From contig CANEUH010000002.1 in assembly GCA_947441615.1 (NCBI GenBank), positions 62,001-126,000 of the forward strand: 64,000 nucleotides of DNA. Reading direction: 5' to 3'. A program made the position numbers and the translations under genes. This stretch comes from Bacteriovoracaceae bacterium. Lineage in GTDB: Bacteria > Bdellovibrionota > Bacteriovoracia > Bacteriovoracales > Bacteriovoracaceae. Under the pieces are notes generated by a model that was given only the letters and a program-made list of their open reading frames with translations, was not told the origin of the DNA and did no database searches. Positions 63,628 to 64,000 of this stretch are shown here, piece by piece (the stretch's first letter is position 1; every line of letters begins with the position of its first letter).

Positions 63628-64000
63628 TTACTGCCTTGGAGATTTTAGGAAGAAGTCTATCGTAACTAGAATTTAATCTCTTATAGTTCTTCGTAAACGC
63701 TTGGCGACTATCTCTCATAATAAGCTCTGTTAATAGGGTCACATATTCTTTATCACCATCAGAGACATCAGTTCTATTAAGAATAGATGTCGTTCTTGAG
63801 AGAACACAAAGCTGGACATAAAGCTCAATCGACATATTCGCGATTCTCATCTGGAGTAATTCATTTCCAATGATATTTTTACCAAACTTAATAATGGTAT
63901 TTTCAACAGCAATTGCAAAATCCTTAAGAGAAGTTACAAAATGGTTGCCGTGACCCTCAAGTGTGGGATGAACTTTTGTAAGAGTCTTGTTCCCAAATCT
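63587..64000 (-). CDS. Acyl-CoA dehydrogenase, C-terminal part (VLCAD/ACAD9-like), cut by window edge
   Basis: The frame stays open from the window's right edge (64000) to the stop at 63587: 137 aa of the C-terminus. LEGHGNHF and LKDFAIAVENTIIKFGK, then MSIELYVQLCVLSRTT and a tail ending ERDGFGFDIIDF, match the C-terminal helical domain that only the VLCAD/ACAD9-type long-chain enzymes have. ATG at 63850 is an internal Met, not the start. The catalytic domain lies outside the window. The enzyme would act on fatty acyl-CoA in beta-oxidation. Confidence 0.8.
   Translation of the reverse strand, partial: RFGNKTLTKVHPTLEGHGNHFVTSLKDFAIAVENTIIKFGKNIIGNELLQMRIANMSIELYVQLCVLSRTTSILNRTDVSDGDKEYVTLLTELIMRDSRQAFTKNYKRLNSSYDRLLPKISKAVSERDGFGFDIIDF

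Noticed and set aside
63587-63850. A stand-alone 87-aa protein starting at 63850
   Set aside because: The frame is open to the window edge and its upstream part reads as acyl-CoA dehydrogenase sequence, so the Met at 63850 is internal.
1-64000. tRNA, rRNA, CRISPR, insertion-sequence or prophage features
   Set aside because: No cloverleaf-like, rRNA-like, regularly spaced repeat, transposase or phage structural sequence was found by reading. A tRNAscan or Infernal run would settle small RNAs.

Overview
The window is AT-rich chromosomal DNA from a Gram-negative bacterium. It is packed with secreted and periplasmic proteins, lipoproteins and peptidases on both strands, and intergenic gaps are very short. 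Type III glutamine synthetase, a topoisomerase I with C-terminal repeats in place of zinc fingers, methylmalonyl-CoA mutase MutA/MutB with MeaB, a TatT-type TRAP transporter, a sphingosine-1-phosphate-lyase-like enzyme and many orphan exported proteins together suggest a predatory deltaproteobacterial relative, most likely Bacteriovoracales (Bacteriovorax/Peredibacter, Bdellovibrionota). That assignment is inference from gene content. No rRNA, tRNA, CRISPR array, insertion sequence or prophage is visible.

1-14 kb: orphan exported proteins (one with an HEYSH zinc-peptidase motif), an ABC1/UbiB-like kinase, a TonB-ExbB-ExbD operon that continues into the S1P-lyase-like PLP enzyme, an MscS channel, a carotenoid-desaturase-like flavoenzyme with glutathione peroxidase facing a polyprenyl diphosphate synthase, AlkB, and a DedA protein. 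14-19 kb: a five-gene operon (coiled-coil protein, SRPBCC protein, TesA-like esterase, YbbA-like ATPase, YbbP-like permease) in which every junction is a 4-nt overlap. 19-25.7 kb: a compact cell-surface cluster with GT4, GT2 and GT-C glycosyltransferases, an HPr-kinase-like ATPase, a signal-peptidase-like protein with a Ser/His pair, an orphan protein and a Rossmann-fold dehydratase. Two of these genes run against the rest and share a palindromic Shine-Dalgarno with the gene opposite. This is the best candidate for an undescribed system.

25.8-38 kb: cysteine biosynthesis (cysK and cysE, divergent, with a rhodanese and a 34-aa membrane peptide), a complete TRAP transporter with its TatT lipoprotein, an endonuclease/phosphatase-fold protein, ribosomal protein S21, an orphan lipoprotein, a DsbA-fold isomerase, and an adenosine-deaminase-like enzyme. 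37-48.5 kb: the mutA-mutB-meaB operon, a methyltransferase, the Prc protease, PyrD, RimK, a MioC-like flavodoxin, and divergent MerP-like and MerC-like metal genes. 48.5-64 kb: an XRE regulator, a small secreted metzincin-like peptidase, L31, TopA, a 56-aa membrane protein, an esterase, GlnN, a phosphopantetheinyl transferase, an M61 peptidase, a degenerate IscA-like protein with a LysR regulator, an FG-GAP/ASPIC lipoprotein, and the C-terminal part of a VLCAD/ACAD9-type acyl-CoA dehydrogenase cut by the window edge.

Metabolic links: the mutase, the acyl-CoA dehydrogenase and the S1P-lyase-like enzyme all point to breakdown of lipid or amino-acid carbon, and the many exported hydrolases fit a predator that digests prey. 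Convergent genes repeatedly overlap at their 3' ends, so transcript ends there cannot depend on intergenic terminators.
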